64,000 nucleotides of DNA from assembly GCF_000708045.1 (NCBI RefSeq), contig NZ_ANIE01000001.1, positions 124,001-188,000 on the forward strand. Reading direction: 5' to 3'. Shown here piece by piece: positions 33,244-43,489 of this stretch. This DNA is from Marinobacter nitratireducens (lineage in GTDB: Bacteria; Pseudomonadota; Gammaproteobacteria; Pseudomonadales; Oleiphilaceae). The notes below the pieces were generated by a model. It worked only from the letters and a program-made list of their open reading frames with translations, had not been told where the DNA came from and did no database searches. The translations under genes and the position numbers were made by a program. Numbering within the stretch: the stretch's first letter is position 1; each line of letters begins with the position of its first letter.

Positions 33244-33555
33244 GAAATTTCCTCTTTCAGTCTCTAAGTATCTGAATTCGAAACGTAGTTAATCGTTGAT
33301 GCTAGTAAGATACGGACAGCCCTGATCACTCTCAAATTAATTGCCCTAAAATGTTTGATAGCTGTTTGCTATGCTCCGCCCTGAAGGTCTTATTCCAGCA
33401 CTACCCGGATTTGCACGCTCAAGGCACTTCAGTGACGTTTTAGCGCGGAAACTAGGACAAATAGCGTATTTTGGTGTCGATCAGGCTCAACTATGATGGC
33501 AGGTAGAATCCTGTCGCAACTGTTGCACTGACTCCGGACACCGGAAAGGCGAACC
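33244..33555. promoter_or_regulatory. ahpF / DUF3581 divergent control region with OxyR-like dyad
   Basis: This 312-bp gap contains no gene. ATAG-N7-CTAT at 33358-33372 matches one half of an OxyR site. An identical-format dyad (ATAG-N7-CTAT at 37971-37985) lies at nearly the same distance upstream of ahpC. The second half-site expected 10 bp away is only weakly visible at either locus. AT-rich sequence around 33335-33360 could hold promoter elements. Confidence 0.45.
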
Positions 33556-34287
33556 ATGTTTCTAGAACGTTTCCACGCCGTCGAGAACGACCACATCCAG
33601 ATCTCGGCCCCTCAAGCCAGCCGATTTGCCAAAGAAATCGCCGGGGACTTCAACCCCATCCACGATCCGGACGCCCGGCGTTTCTGTGTTCCCGGGGACC
33701 TGCTGTTCGCTCTGGTCCTGTCGCATTTCGGTCTATCCGAGAAAATGACCTTCCGGTTTCGCAGCCTGGTGGGTAACGGCGTATCGCTGCGGTTCCAGGA
33801 AAAAGACGATGGCAATATCGACGTCTGTGATGACGCCGGAAAGGTCTATCTTGAGGTTACACGCGATGGCGCTCTGACCCGGGACGAAAAGATCATTGAA
33901 GACTTTATCCGCTGTTATGTCGCCGCCTCGGGGAAAAACTTCCCTCATACCCTGCAACCGCTGATGGAGTCCAGGGATGTGATGTTCAACCCGGATCGCC
34001 CCATGGTGATGTACGAGAGCATGAGCCTGTCCTTGAGTAGCCTTGAGATACCCTCCCCGGAACTCGAACTGGACAAGGCCGACCTCGAAGCCGCCGGCAA
34101 ACGGGGTAACGTGACCCTCGACTACCACCTGACTTCCGGTGGTAAAAGCTGCGGCGAGGTCACCAAGAGCCTGGTTCTGGGCGGTCTGCGGCCCTACAGC
34201 ATCGAGGCTATGGATGCGGTGCTTGAGGAGTTCTACCGGCTCAAAGCCCGAGGCGTCGATTACGGCAGCGAAACCGCCGGCGCCTGA
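33556..34287 (+). CDS. DUF3581 family protein
   Basis: The 243-residue cytoplasmic protein starts MFLERFHAVENDHIQISAPQ and has the conserved FAKEIAGDFNPIHDPDARRF segment, whose F-N-P-I-H-D core resembles the hydration motif of MaoC/hot-dog dehydratases. LVLSHFGLSEKMTFRFRSLV and VTLDYHLTSGGKSCGEVTKS follow. The family is common and conserved in marine gammaproteobacteria but has no assigned function. The hot-dog similarity suggests an acyl-CoA-type ligand, as inference only. GGAAAGG lies ahead of the ATG at 33556. The P-type ATPase follows after 74 bp. Confidence 0.8.
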   Translation: MFLERFHAVENDHIQISAPQASRFAKEIAGDFNPIHDPDARRFCVPGDLLFALVLSHFGLSEKMTFRFRSLVGNGVSLRFQEKDDGNIDVCDDAGKVYLEVTRDGALTRDEKIIEDFIRCYVAASGKNFPHTLQPLMESRDVMFNPDRPMVMYESMSLSLSSLEIPSPELELDKADLEAAGKRGNVTLDYHLTSGGKSCGEVTKSLVLGGLRPYSIEAMDAVLEEFYRLKARGVDYGSETAGA

Positions 34288-34361
34288 CCCGAGTCACTCT
34301 GGCGGTCACATATTCGGCCTAAACTGTTCCTTGTGAATCTTCGTCACAAGGACAGGATGCC

Positions 34362-37208
34362 ATGGCAACGAACCGGGTAACGGGTGAATCGCTGGCCGCC
34401 TACAGGCTGCCCCCCGATGCTGTTGTGGACGCGCTCGGCAGCAACGCCCATCACGGCCTCAGCAACAACGAGGCCCAGGCCCGGCTGGAGCGAGAGGGCC
34501 CCAATGAGCTGGCGGCTTCCAGGCCTGTTCCTGGCTGGCGCAAACTCCTTGCCCAGTTCCGGGAACCCCTTGTTATTCTTCTGCTGGTCGCCGCCGCGAT
34601 TTCCTTCATTCTGTGGCTCTTCGAGCAGGACTCTGAACTCCCCTACGAAGCCATCGCGATCCTCGCCATTGTCCTGCTGAATGCCGCCATGGGCTTTTTC
34701 CAGCAGGCCCGGGCGGAGCAATCCGTTAATGAACTACAACGAATGACGGCCAGCCAGGCGACGGTCATTCGTGGCGGCGAGCAATGCCGCATCGCCGCGA
34801 GTGACGTTGTCATCGGCGACATCATCCTGTTGGAAGAAGGCGACACCGTGCCCGCTGACGGTCGGTTGATTCAGTCCGTCGCACTGCAAACCGCCGAAGC
34901 CGCACTCACCGGAGAAAGCCTGCCAGAAGCCAAGGAGCCGGAGGCCATTGTCGGTGAGGCACCGCTCGGGGATCGGCAGAATATGGTGTTCAGTGGCACC
35001 AGCGTTACCTACGGGCGGGGTAAAGCCATTGTGACCGCCACGGGTATGCAAACACAGATGGGGCAAATCGCGGAAATGCTGGAGGCCGCCCCGCCCGAAA
35101 CCACACCGTTGCAGCAGGAGCTTGCCCGGGTTGGCCGCCTCCTCGGGCTGGTGGTGATTGCCATTGCCGCTGTCATCATCGGAACCATTATCGCGGTAGA
35201 GCACGTTTCCGGGCTTGCCGGGCTAGTTGACGTACTCATCCTCGGTGTGGCTCTGGCAGTGGCCGCTGTGCCGGAGGGGCTGCCCGCCATCGTAACCGCC
35301 GTTCTGGCATTGGGCGTTCAACGAATGGCCAAACGCAACGCCATTGTCCGGCACCTGGCTGCGGTTGAGACGCTGGGCTCCGCCAGCGTCATCGCCTCGG
35401 ATAAGACCGGCACATTGACCCGCAACGAGATGACCGTGCGAGCGGTGGTAACCGCCAGCGGTCGCGTCACCCTCGGTGGCACCGGCTATCAACCGGTCGG
35501 AGATATTCAGTCAGGCGAGGGCCAGGACCTTATCAACGCTCCTCTGAAACACGAACTGGAACGGGCGCTCACGGTGGGAGACCGGGCCACCAACGCCATC
35601 CTGATGGAAGAAGACGGACAATGGCATATCCAGGGTGATCCGACAGAAGGCGCCTTGATTGTGGCCGCCAGGAAAATCGGCCTGGCCGATGAGATGCTCG
35701 ATGCCCGCTATGAACGAGTGGGCGAAGTCCCCTTTTCGTCCGAGCGCAAACTCATGTCCACACTCCATACCGACAGCGAGCAGCAAACCCACATCCAGGT
35801 GTTTACCAAGGGCGCCCCGGATGTCTTGCTCAGCCGTTGCAACCGCGAACGTGTCGGCACAGAGACCCGGGAACTGACGCAGGAGCGCCGGGCAGACATT
35901 CTCCGCATCAACGAGGAACTGGCCGGAGAAGCCCTGCGGACACTCGGCGTTGCTGCCAGACAGCTTCCCACCGAAACGTTTGATCCGGACGCTGTCAGCG
36001 AGCACCTGGAAACCGACCTGGTATTCGTAGGACTGATCGGCATGATCGACCCACCCCGGGAAGAAGCCAAAGCCGCCGTTGCCGAAGCCCTCGCTGCTGG
36101 CATCCGCCCAGTCATGATTACCGGCGATCATCCAGTGACGGCAGCGGTGATTGGCAGGGAACTGGGTATCTGTCACGACAATCAGGCCCTTACTGGCGCT
36201 GAGCTCGACAAAATGCCGGATGCGGAGCTTGGCAGGAGAGTTCAGGAAATCTCGGTGTATGCCCGGGTAAACCCCGAACACAAACTACGTATTGTCCGGG
36301 CTCTGCAAGAGAAGCGGGCCATCGTTGCCATGACCGGCGATGGCGTAAACGACGCCCCGGCCCTTCGCAATGCCGACATTGGCATTGCCATGGGCATCAC
36401 CGGGACCGATGTCTCCCGCAAGGCGGCCGACATTGTCCTGGCAGATGATAACTTTGCCTCCATCGTCGCCGCGGTGGAGGAAGGCCGAACCATCTTCGCC
36501 AACATCCGCAAGTTCCTGCGCTATCTGTTGTCCACCAACATGGGCGAAGTGCTTACGATGTTCCTAGGGGTGCTATTTGCTGATCGTATTGGCTTGTCGG
36601 CTGGAAACGGAAGTCTGGCTCTGCCATTGCTGGCCACTCACATCCTGTGGATCAACATGGTCAGTGACGGCGCTCCGGCCCTGGCTCTGGGGCTGGATCC
36701 CGGTGACGATGAGACCATGCGGAATCCGCCAAGGCCAAGGGTGGAGGGCGTCATTACCCGAGGCATGTGGGCCTGGATCGTCTTCGTTGGCGTGATTGTC
36801 TCAACCGGTACCCTGCTGGTACTGGATGCATCGATGCCGGGCGGCCTGATCGAAGGCAGCGGCAGCCTGGCCTATGGACAAACCATGGCATTCACGACGC
36901 TGGTCTTCTTTTCCCTGTTCGCGGTGTTTGTCTCCCGTTCCGATCACCAGAGCGCCTTCCGGGATCTGTTCACCAACCATTGGCTCTGGGTCTCCGTTTT
37001 GCTTTCCCTGCTATTACAGCTTGCCGTGGTGTACGTACCGTTTCTCCAGAAGGCGTTCTCAACGGTCAGCCTCACTCCGGGAGACTGGTTACTATGCACC
37101 CTGACCGCCAGCTCGGTCTTGTGGATAAGCGAGGCAACCCGCTTTATCGTTCGCCGGAATCATCATCGGCAAAAATCTCACGGTGACTCTCCCCTGAATC
37201 TCCGCTGA
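34362..37208 (+). CDS. cation-transporting P-type ATPase (Ca2+-type, P2A-like)
   Basis: The 948-residue product has the N-terminal cation-ATPase domain, an actuator loop with TGES (residues 183-186), the transport helix motif PEGLP, phosphorylation site DKTGTLT (Asp347), the nucleotide domain with FTKGAPD, MITGDHPVTA, and hinge TGDGVNDAP (from about residue 658), then six C-terminal membrane segments. Motif set and length fit P2A/P2B pumps such as bacterial Ca2+-ATPases. PEGLP instead of PEGL-x variants and the lack of metal-binding N-terminal Cys exclude heavy-metal P1B pumps. The substrate is most likely Ca2+ but a Mg2+/Na+ role cannot be excluded. A terminator follows at 37216. Confidence 0.9.
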   Translation: MATNRVTGESLAAYRLPPDAVVDALGSNAHHGLSNNEAQARLEREGPNELAASRPVPGWRKLLAQFREPLVILLLVAAAISFILWLFEQDSELPYEAIAILAIVLLNAAMGFFQQARAEQSVNELQRMTASQATVIRGGEQCRIAASDVVIGDIILLEEGDTVPADGRLIQSVALQTAEAALTGESLPEAKEPEAIVGEAPLGDRQNMVFSGTSVTYGRGKAIVTATGMQTQMGQIAEMLEAAPPETTPLQQELARVGRLLGLVVIAIAAVIIGTIIAVEHVSGLAGLVDVLILGVALAVAAVPEGLPAIVTAVLALGVQRMAKRNAIVRHLAAVETLGSASVIASDKTGTLTRNEMTVRAVVTASGRVTLGGTGYQPVGDIQSGEGQDLINAPLKHELERALTVGDRATNAILMEEDGQWHIQGDPTEGALIVAARKIGLADEMLDARYERVGEVPFSSERKLMSTLHTDSEQQTHIQVFTKGAPDVLLSRCNRERVGTETRELTQERRADILRINEELAGEALRTLGVAARQLPTETFDPDAVSEHLETDLVFVGLIGMIDPPREEAKAAVAEALAAGIRPVMITGDHPVTAAVIGRELGICHDNQALTGAELDKMPDAELGRRVQEISVYARVNPEHKLRIVRALQEKRAIVAMTGDGVNDAPALRNADIGIAMGITGTDVSRKAADIVLADDNFASIVAAVEEGRTIFANIRKFLRYLLSTNMGEVLTMFLGVLFADRIGLSAGNGSLALPLLATHILWINMVSDGAPALALGLDPGDDETMRNPPRPRVEGVITRGMWAWIVFVGVIVSTGTLLVLDASMPGGLIEGSGSLAYGQTMAFTTLVFFSLFAVFVSRSDHQSAFRDLFTNHWLWVSVLLSLLLQLAVVYVPFLQKAFSTVSLTPGDWLLCTLTASSVLWISEATRFIVRRNHHRQKSHGDSPLNLR

Positions 37209-37215
37209 AACGCAA

Positions 37216-37240
37216 AAAGCCCCGGCATTGCCGGGGCTTT
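37216..37240. terminator. bidirectional terminator between the ATPase gene and ahpC
   Basis: AAAGCCCCGGC and its perfect reverse complement form an 11-bp stem with a three-base loop, flanked by A-runs on the left and T on the right. This suits termination of both converging genes. Confidence 0.85.
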
Positions 37241-37301
37241 CCTGAGAGCAAGGCCTGACGCGCAGACCTCGTTCCTATCGGTTCTTCCGCGAAGGAAAAA
37301 C

Positions 37302-37865
37302 TTAGATCTTGCCAACCAGGTCCAGGGACGGAGCCAGGGTAGCTTCGCCTTCTTTCCACTTGGCCGGGCAAACTTCGCCAGGATTGTTACGAACGTACTG
37401 GGCAGCTTTAACCTTGCGCAGCAGGTCGTCCGCGTCACGGCCGATGCCTTCAGCAGTGATTTCTACCGCCTGGATAACGCCATCCGGATCGATCAGGAAA
37501 GTAGCACGGTCTGCCAGGCCCTGACCTTCACGCATCACACCGAAGTTGTTGGTGATGGTGCCAGTCTGGTCGCCGACCATGTAGTAGTTGATCTTGCCGA
37601 TGGTCTCGGAGGCATCGTGCCATGCTTTGTGGGTGAAGTGAGTGTCGGTAGACACGGAGAACACCTCTACGCCCAGCTTCTGCAGCTCGTCGTACTTGTC
37701 TGCAACGTCGCCCAGCTCGGTCGGGCAAACGAAAGTGAAGTCGGCCGGGTAAAAGAAGAATACCGCCCACTTGCCTTTAACGTCGGCTTCGGAAATTTCT
37801 ACGAACTCGCCCTGTTTGAAAGCAGTTGCGTTAAACGGCTTGATCTCGCTGTTTACGATACCCAT
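37302..37865 (-). CDS. ahpC: alkyl hydroperoxide reductase subunit C (peroxiredoxin)
   Basis: The 187-residue product is a typical 2-Cys peroxiredoxin of the E. coli AhpC type: peroxidatic Cys47 in [10 protein letters not shown], resolving Cys166 in GEVCPAKW, and the GGLG/YF-like sensitivity motifs close to the C-terminus. It reduces H2O2 and organic peroxides with electrons from AhpF. The gene stands alone. An ATAG-N7-CTAT dyad about 106 bp upstream of the start matches the one upstream of ahpF, so both are probably OxyR-controlled. Confidence 0.96.
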   Translation of the reverse strand: MGIVNSEIKPFNATAFKQGEFVEISEADVKGKWAVFFFYPADFTFVCPTELGDVADKYDELQKLGVEVFSVSTDTHFTHKAWHDASETIGKINYYMVGDQTGTITNNFGVMREGQGLADRATFLIDPDGVIQAVEITAEGIGRDADDLLRKVKAAQYVRNNPGEVCPAKWKEGEATLAPSLDLVGKI

Positions 37866-37970
37866 TGTGGATAGCTCCTTGTTTCGTGGATGTCGGAATC
37901 TAATGGATTAACGGCGCTAAAGATACGTCCTTCCCGCGCCCAGTTAAAATTGATAATTCCCAACCGCAAG

Positions 37971-37985
37971 ATAGGCACTGCCTAT
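37971..37985. promoter_or_regulatory. OxyR-like dyad upstream of ahpC
   Basis: ATAGGCACTGCCTAT has the ATAG-N7-CTAT form of one OxyR half-site. Its position relative to ahpC (106 bp) is close to that of the matching dyad at ahpF (115 bp). The flanking half-site is poor, so this is a candidate only. Confidence 0.45.
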
Positions 37986-38076
37986 GTCAGATTTTTGGGA
38001 TACCACCTGCCGTGCCAGGCGACACAACAGCCGCCACAACATCATGAGACGGCTACTGTTTTCCCTTTATGGGGTC

Positions 38077-39294
38077 TTAACTGACAAGTTCAATCTTATG
38101 GAAGTCCAGAATATTGTCTTTCGGTGACGATTCAATGGCAGCCACCTCACGACGCTTTTTCAGCAGAATATAACCAAAGCAGGCGAAATACAGCGCTATC
38201 ACGAGCGCACCGACCCATTGGATCTGCAGGAAATCCAGTTGGAACAGCATGGTCAGGCCCACCATCGCGAGGAAGTTGAAAACCACATAATTGGCACGCC
38301 CCAGTCGCTGGGCGGTCAGATTAAGGTTATCGGTGTAAAGACGAATCAGAGAATCCAGTGAATTCACCACCATTAAGACCCCGACCGAAATCATCGCAAT
38401 ATTGGTAAAGGCCGCAATCTTCAAGCCTTCCGCGTGATAGTAATACAACACACTGAACCAGGTGCCGATGGCAATGGACGGGATCACCAGCATCGCGATC
38501 AATAGCTGCCAGGTGCGGATGCCACTGACAAACCGAGCTGTGAACTGACCGATCATAATGCTCCAGGAGAACCACCAGAACAGGTAGAACTCGTGGTAGT
38601 CGTTGATTGGCAGGACGAACTGATCCAGGTGGGTGAAGTATTCACCCAGCATGCCAGCCGTTCCCAGGAAGTCTCCGGGTGAGCCTTTGCCAAGCACAAA
38701 CGCACGAACCCACATCCCCACAATCAGGGCAATAAACAGGAAGCTGGAGCCTAGGCTCAGTACGCGTACGAACTTGATCTTGGAGCTGGAATACACGGCC
38801 AGACCGATGGAGGCGAACACAATCACATAGAACGCTGGCACCACCGTTTCCCCATCCCCGAGTTGCGGCAGGTACCAGGGCAGGTTGACCAGCAGCAGGT
38901 ACGCGGTAAACGCACAGGTGCCGATGATCACCACGTTGTTGATCAGCTTCACCAGCGGAATCTCAAAGAACTTCACCCTCGGCTCGATGATGGCGAAGTA
39001 GAAACAGGTCAGGAAGTAGAAGCCCCAGATCAGGAAGGCCCAGAAGCCAAACTCGATGGCCAGCGGATTGGCAAATCCGTACTCCGGGCTCGCGGCGGTA
39101 TCCGCGTAGCCGCCGAACTCGGTCAGCGGGAACATGATCAGTCCCACGTCGAGGCCCGAGGTAAACAGAATGGCAATAAAGGTCAGCGTGCGGACCGGCG
39201 TCTCGCCGATGCACTGCATGTCCCACCATTTGTACAGAATCAGCACAATGGCGGCGAAGGTAAACATCAGTCCTGCGGATAACCAGAGCGTCAT
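38077..39294 (-). CDS. BCCT-like (choline/betaine) membrane transporter, short
   Basis: From the ATG at 39294 the product is 405 residues with about eleven membrane segments. The segment FYLFWWFSWSIMIGQFTARF resembles the BCCT signature helix (W-W-x-x-W followed by G-x-F-x-A-R). It is shorter than normal BCCT carriers (about 500-650 residues). Position directly behind betIBA supports choline transport. I choose 39294 because CGGAGG lies 6 nt upstream and because the ATG overlaps the stop of a 15-codon leader ORF. A GTG start at 39387 would add 31 hydrophilic residues and has no ribosome site. Confidence 0.75.
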   Translation of the reverse strand: MTLWLSAGLMFTFAAIVLILYKWWDMQCIGETPVRTLTFIAILFTSGLDVGLIMFPLTEFGGYADTAASPEYGFANPLAIEFGFWAFLIWGFYFLTCFYFAIIEPRVKFFEIPLVKLINNVVIIGTCAFTAYLLLVNLPWYLPQLGDGETVVPAFYVIVFASIGLAVYSSSKIKFVRVLSLGSSFLFIALIVGMWVRAFVLGKGSPGDFLGTAGMLGEYFTHLDQFVLPINDYHEFYLFWWFSWSIMIGQFTARFVSGIRTWQLLIAMLVIPSIAIGTWFSVLYYYHAEGLKIAAFTNIAMISVGVLMVVNSLDSLIRLYTDNLNLTAQRLGRANYVVFNFLAMVGLTMLFQLDFLQIQWVGALVIALYFACFGYILLKKRREVAAIESSPKDNILDFHKIELVS

Positions 39295-39338
39295 GCGGTC
39301 AACCTCCGGCCGTGTTTCATCATTATAGTGAACAGCAT
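39291..39338 (-). CDS. 15-codon leader ORF coupled to the BCCT-like gene
   Basis: MLFTIMMKHGRRLTA is preceded by a very strong ribosome site (GAGGAGG, 7 nt before the ATG). Its TGA overlaps the ATG of the transporter gene (ATGA). The transporter's own ribosome site lies inside the leader. This is the usual form of translational coupling or a regulatory leader peptide. The peptide has no recognised sequence. Confidence 0.55.
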   Translation of the reverse strand: MLFTIMMKHGRRLTA

Positions 39339-39505
39339 TGGGTGTTCCTCCTCTACTTTGAAGCTGTTGCTCGTTCGAATCGGACACAAACCCAGGACTT
39401 GCCTATCTGGCGCCCCAAAACGGCCGAAATGCCGCTGCGTTGATAGGGAAATCCTGAGGGCTTGCAACCCGGATGCCTTGCACACCCGGGCCAGGGCAGC
39501 GGGTG

Positions 39506-41191
39506 CTAGGTCAGCACCCGCTTCGCTTGCCCTTGACGTTGACGCGACTGCCATTGTTCGTCCATGACGACAGGCGCATCGGAAGCATGAAGGGGCTCCT
39601 TGCCCCGGATCAGGTCGGCCGCCCGTTCCGCCACCATGATGGTGGGCGCGTTCAGGTTGCCATTGGGAATGGTCGGGAAGACGGACGAATCCACCACCCT
39701 GAGATTTTCGATGCCGCGCACCCGGGTTTCCGGATCAACAACGGCAAGCTCATCCGTACCCATCTTGCAGGTACAGGATGGGTGATAGGCACTCTCAACC
39801 GCCTGACGGACAAAGGCATCAATCTGCTCGTCCGTCTCTACACTTGCACCGGGCTGGATCTCTGCACCACGGTACTCGTCCATGGCGGGCTGATTGATGA
39901 TTTCACGGGTCAGCCGCACGCAATCCCGGAAGCCTTCGCGGTCGGCTTCATGCTCGAGATAATTGAACCGAATGCGGGGAGCCACTTTCGGGTCTGCGGA
40001 TTGCACATGGACATTGCCACGGCTCTTCGGCTTGTTGTGGCCGATATGCAGCTGAAATCCGTCGCCATCGAAGGCCTCTTTGCCGTCATACCGCATCGCC
40101 GCCGGCAGGAAGTGATACTGTAAATCCGGCCACTCAACGCCGGCCTTGGAGCGGATAAACCCGCAGGACTCAAAGTGGTTGGTGGCGCCCAGACCGTCCT
40201 TGCGCAGAATCCAGCGCACACCGATCTTGAGCTTGTTCCACCAGTCCAGCTTGCGATTCAGCGACACCGGCTGCTTGCAACGGAACTGGAAATAGAACTC
40301 CAGGTGATCCTGCAGGTTCTCTCCCACACCGGGCAGCTCGTGCTGCACCTCGATACCGGAGGTTTTCAGCACGTCCGGGTTTCCGATACCGGATAGCTGA
40401 AGCAGATGCGGAGAGCCGATGGAACCGGCCGAAAGAATCACCTCGTCGTTCGCAGTGACGTCATGAACCTGACCGTTCTGCTCGTAACGAACACCGGTCG
40501 CGGTTTTGCCGTCCAGCAACACCTTGTGTACCAGGGCATGAGTCACCACCGTCAGGTTCTCTCTTGCCATCGCCGGACGCAGATAGGCATTGGCGGTCGA
40601 CCAGCGACGACCGTGGCGGACGGTCATATGCATGGGGCCGAAGCCTTCCTGCTGGCCGCCGTTGTAGTCGCCGGTTTCCATGTAACCCGCATCGGTACCT
40701 GCCTTGATAAAGGCTTTGTAAAGCGGGTTCTGCATGTTGTTGCCGTTGTTCACACCCAGCGGGCCGGTGTCACCCCGGTAGTCATCGCCACCAAAGGCCC
40801 AGGTTTCCGCCTTTTTGAAATACGGCAACACATTGCTGTAATTCCAGCCCGTGGCGCCTTCGGATTCCCACTCGTCGAAGTCACGGGCGTGCCCGCGCAC
40901 ATACACCATGCCGTTGATGGAGGAAGAGCCACCCAGGACCTTGCCCCGGGGGCAGTGCATGCGTCGGTTATCGAGAAACGGCTCCGGCTCGGTGTGGAAC
41001 TGCCAGGCGTATTTTTTGGTGTTCATGGGAATAGACAGGGCGGTCGGCATCTGGATGAAGATGCTTTTGTCGCTGCCACCGGTTTCCAGCAACAGAACCT
41101 GCTTCTGCCCGTCTTCGGTGAGGCGGTTGGCCAGCACACAACCGGCAGAGCCCGCACCCACAATAATGTAGTCGTATTGGTTTTCTTTCAT
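39506..41191 (-). CDS. betA: choline dehydrogenase
   Basis: The 561-residue GMC-family flavoprotein has the FAD motif [23 protein letters not shown] signature 1 ([20 protein letters not shown]), signature 2 ([15 protein letters not shown]) and the catalytic His/His region near the C-terminus ([34 protein letters not shown]). It oxidises choline to betaine aldehyde, and often further, at the membrane. It follows betB after 27 nt in the betIBA order. Betaine made here protects against salt stress, fitting a marine host. Confidence 0.96.
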   Translation of the reverse strand: MKENQYDYIIVGAGSAGCVLANRLTEDGQKQVLLLETGGSDKSIFIQMPTALSIPMNTKKYAWQFHTEPEPFLDNRRMHCPRGKVLGGSSSINGMVYVRGHARDFDEWESEGATGWNYSNVLPYFKKAETWAFGGDDYRGDTGPLGVNNGNNMQNPLYKAFIKAGTDAGYMETGDYNGGQQEGFGPMHMTVRHGRRWSTANAYLRPAMARENLTVVTHALVHKVLLDGKTATGVRYEQNGQVHDVTANDEVILSAGSIGSPHLLQLSGIGNPDVLKTSGIEVQHELPGVGENLQDHLEFYFQFRCKQPVSLNRKLDWWNKLKIGVRWILRKDGLGATNHFESCGFIRSKAGVEWPDLQYHFLPAAMRYDGKEAFDGDGFQLHIGHNKPKSRGNVHVQSADPKVAPRIRFNYLEHEADREGFRDCVRLTREIINQPAMDEYRGAEIQPGASVETDEQIDAFVRQAVESAYHPSCTCKMGTDELAVVDPETRVRGIENLRVVDSSVFPTIPNGNLNAPTIMVAERAADLIRGKEPLHASDAPVVMDEQWQSRQRQGQAKRVLT

Positions 41192-41218
41192 ACAGCGTCT
41201 CCTCTGTGGCCCACGGGA

Positions 41219-42688
41219 TCAGAACGGTGCGTCGATATCCTGCATACCCACATACACCGACTTGATCTGGGTATAGTGGTCCAGGGTGACGCGCCCGTTT
41301 TCCCGGCCAATGCCGGAGAGTTTGTAGCCGCCTACCGGCATTTCCGCCGGTGAAGCGCCATAGCTGTTGATCCAGCAGATACCGGCTTCAATCTGATGAA
41401 TCACCCGATGGGCCCGACGGATATCATTGGTGAACACCGCCGCTGCCAGGCCGGTCTCGGTGTTATTGGCCCGGGCAATCACCTCGTCTTCATCGGCGAA
41501 CGTAAGCACGGACATGACCGGCCCGAAGATCTCTTCCTTGACGATGGTCATGTCATCGCTGCAATCGGTGAAAATGGTCGGTTCGACAAAGTAGCCACCT
41601 GCCGAATCCTCGGGCGCAAAGGCCCGGCCGCCATGGCTCAGGGTGGCGCCTTCTGACAGGCCCCTGGCGATGTAATCCATGACCAGTTCCTGGTGCTTCT
41701 TCGAGATCAGGGCACCGAAGTTGGTCTCCGGATCCATCGGGTCCCCCGCCTTGATGTTCTTGCGGGTGCGCTCCAGTAGCCGCTCAATGAACTGCGGGTA
41801 CAGGTTCTCGTGCACGAACACCCGGGTGCCGTTGGTGCAGATCTCGCCCTGGGTGTAGAAATTGCCCACCATGGCCGCGGAAATCGCATTTTCCAGATCC
41901 GCGTCATCGAAGATGATTAAGGGTGATTTTCCGCCCAGCTCCATGGTGACGTCCTTGAGCGTACTGGCGGCGGCGGCCATCACCTTCTTGCCAGTGCCAA
42001 CTTCGCCGGTAAAGGAGACTTTGGCGATGTCCGGGTGATGAGTCAGCCACTGGCCGACTTCGGCCGCGCCCTGCACCACATTGAACACCCCGGCGGGTAC
42101 GCCCGCTTCGATAAAGATTTCAGCCAGCTTGATCGCGCCCAACGGCGTTTCTTCCGAGGGCTTGAAGATCATGGCGTTACCGGTGGCCAACGCAGGCGCT
42201 GATTTCCAGCAGGCAATCTGCAACGGGTAGTTCCAGGCACCGATTCCGGCACAGATCCCCAATGGTTCGCGGCGGGTGTAGTAAAAATCGCCACCCAGGT
42301 CCTGCTGATTACCTTCAATAGACGGGGCCAGTCCGGCAAAAAATTCGATGGCATCGGCACCAGTCACCACATCTACGACTTCCGCCTCCTGCCAGGGCTT
42401 ACCGGTGTCCCGCACCTCAACCGCAGCCAACTCATCGTTACGCTCCCGCAGCAACGCCACTGCGCGCAGCAGGATTCGGCTACGCTCTATCGCGGGCATG
42501 GCAGACCAGTGTGCAAAACCGGCACGCGCGCTCTCGATAGCAGCCTGCCGGACAGACTCATCCGCCACTTCGACCTCATAGATGGTTTCGCCAGTGGCCG
42601 GATTGACCACGGGGAAGGTTTCGCCGCTGGTGTTGGCCAGAAAACGGCCATGAACGAAGTTCTGATATACAGGTAGGTTGGTGGACAT
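41219..42688 (-). CDS. betB: betaine aldehyde dehydrogenase
   Basis: The 489-residue product (ATG 42688) is an aldehyde dehydrogenase with NAD-site [20 protein letters not shown], general-base Glu250 in MELGGKSP and nucleophile Cys284 in [13 protein letters not shown], matching E. coli BetB positions closely. The C-terminus carries the BetB-typical [20 protein letters not shown]. It converts betaine aldehyde to glycine betaine with NAD(P)+. The gene begins 14 nt after the betI stop and is in one transcript with betI and betA. Confidence 0.96.
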   Translation of the reverse strand: MSTNLPVYQNFVHGRFLANTSGETFPVVNPATGETIYEVEVADESVRQAAIESARAGFAHWSAMPAIERSRILLRAVALLRERNDELAAVEVRDTGKPWQEAEVVDVVTGADAIEFFAGLAPSIEGNQQDLGGDFYYTRREPLGICAGIGAWNYPLQIACWKSAPALATGNAMIFKPSEETPLGAIKLAEIFIEAGVPAGVFNVVQGAAEVGQWLTHHPDIAKVSFTGEVGTGKKVMAAAASTLKDVTMELGGKSPLIIFDDADLENAISAAMVGNFYTQGEICTNGTRVFVHENLYPQFIERLLERTRKNIKAGDPMDPETNFGALISKKHQELVMDYIARGLSEGATLSHGGRAFAPEDSAGGYFVEPTIFTDCSDDMTIVKEEIFGPVMSVLTFADEDEVIARANNTETGLAAAVFTNDIRRAHRVIHQIEAGICWINSYGASPAEMPVGGYKLSGIGRENGRVTLDHYTQIKSVYVGMQDIDAPF

Positions 42689-42702
42689 GTTGACCGATAA
42701 CC

Positions 42703-43311
42703 TCAATTCGCTGAATTCGTCGCCCCGGCCTTGGCCAGGGTTTCATGAATAAACTGTTTGGTAAGCCGCTCACCCGCCTCAAAGCTTTCCATCGGGTCAA
42801 TGCTCAGGGCACTGCGGAGCCAGAATCCGTCAATCATCGCCGCCGTCTGCCGCGCCGCCTCGGTTGCAGCCTGCGGGGGCAATACTTGCGCGAAGGAATA
42901 CCGCAGGTTGCTGTACAAACGCGCATTGTTGATCTGCTGCAGACGTTTTAACCCCGGCTCATGCATGCTTCGCGCCCAGAAGCTCAGCCAGGTCTTGGCT
43001 GCGAGTGAGGATCGCTGAAACTCGGAAAAATTGGCTTCAACAATGCAATCCAGCCTCAACGCCGGCGACCGATGAGCTTGCGACATACGCTCTCGCAACT
43101 CTTTGCCCAACTGGTCCAGCAAGTAGCGCAAGGCGGCTTCGATCAGCCCCTGCTTGCCACCGAAATAATGGCTGATAATCCCGGACGACATCCCTGCCCG
43201 CTTGCTGATGCTGACGATGGTCGTGTTCTGCATCCCAAGCTCGGCAATCGACTCCATGGTCGCGTCGATCAGCTGCTGTTTTCGTGTGTCCTTGACCCCG
43301 ACTTTTGGCAT
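42703..43311 (-). CDS. betI: choline-responsive TetR repressor BetI
   Basis: From the ATG at 43311 the 202-residue product starts [20 protein letters not shown], the canonical BetI N-terminus, followed by the helix-turn-helix [20 protein letters not shown]. The C-terminal half matches BetI ([30 protein letters not shown]). It represses the bet operon until choline is present. Its operator is the 32-bp palindrome directly upstream (43338-43369). A longer frame from 43359 starts inside that operator and is rejected. Confidence 0.94.
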   Translation of the reverse strand: MPKVGVKDTRKQQLIDATMESIAELGMQNTTIVSISKRAGMSSGIISHYFGGKQGLIEAALRYLLDQLGKELRERMSQAHRSPALRLDCIVEANFSEFQRSSLAAKTWLSFWARSMHEPGLKRLQQINNARLYSNLRYSFAQVLPPQAATEAARQTAAMIDGFWLRSALSIDPMESFEAGERLTKQFIHETLAKAGATNSAN

Positions 43312-43337
43312 GACGGCTTCGCTGTTTGATCCGTTAA

Positions 43338-43369
43338 TTTTTATTGATTGAACGTTCAATCAATAAAAA
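43338..43369. promoter_or_regulatory. BetI operator
   Basis: A perfect 32-bp palindrome centred on ATTGATTGAACGTTCAATCA lies 27 bp upstream of the betI start. Size, AT-rich arms and the GAACGTTC core agree with known BetI boxes. It should mediate autoregulation of betIBA. Confidence 0.88.
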
Positions 43370-43443
43370 GGTTACAGAAATGAGAGACGGGCTGCAAGTT
43401 TTGGCCAAAACCCATTCAATGCAGGAAACGCGCTTTTAACGAA

Positions 43444-43468
43444 AAAAGCCCGCATGATGCGGGCTTTT
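43444..43468 (-). terminator. terminator of the surface lipoprotein gene
   Basis: AAAAGCCCGCAT and its reverse complement make a 12-bp stem with a one-base centre. On the minus strand it is followed by six T. It lies 22 bp after the stop codon at 43490. Confidence 0.82.
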
Positions 43469-43489
43469 CAATCACTTACTGCGTGACGG

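Noticed and set aside
32335..33267. 310-codon plus-strand frame over ahpF
   Set aside because: Antisense to ahpF with all its catalytic motifs; the frame is an effect of high GC at third positions.
39295..39387. Start of the BCCT-like gene at GTG 39387
   Set aside because: It has no ribosome site and gives a non-hydrophobic extension; the ATG at 39294 has CGGAGG and overlaps a leader ORF.
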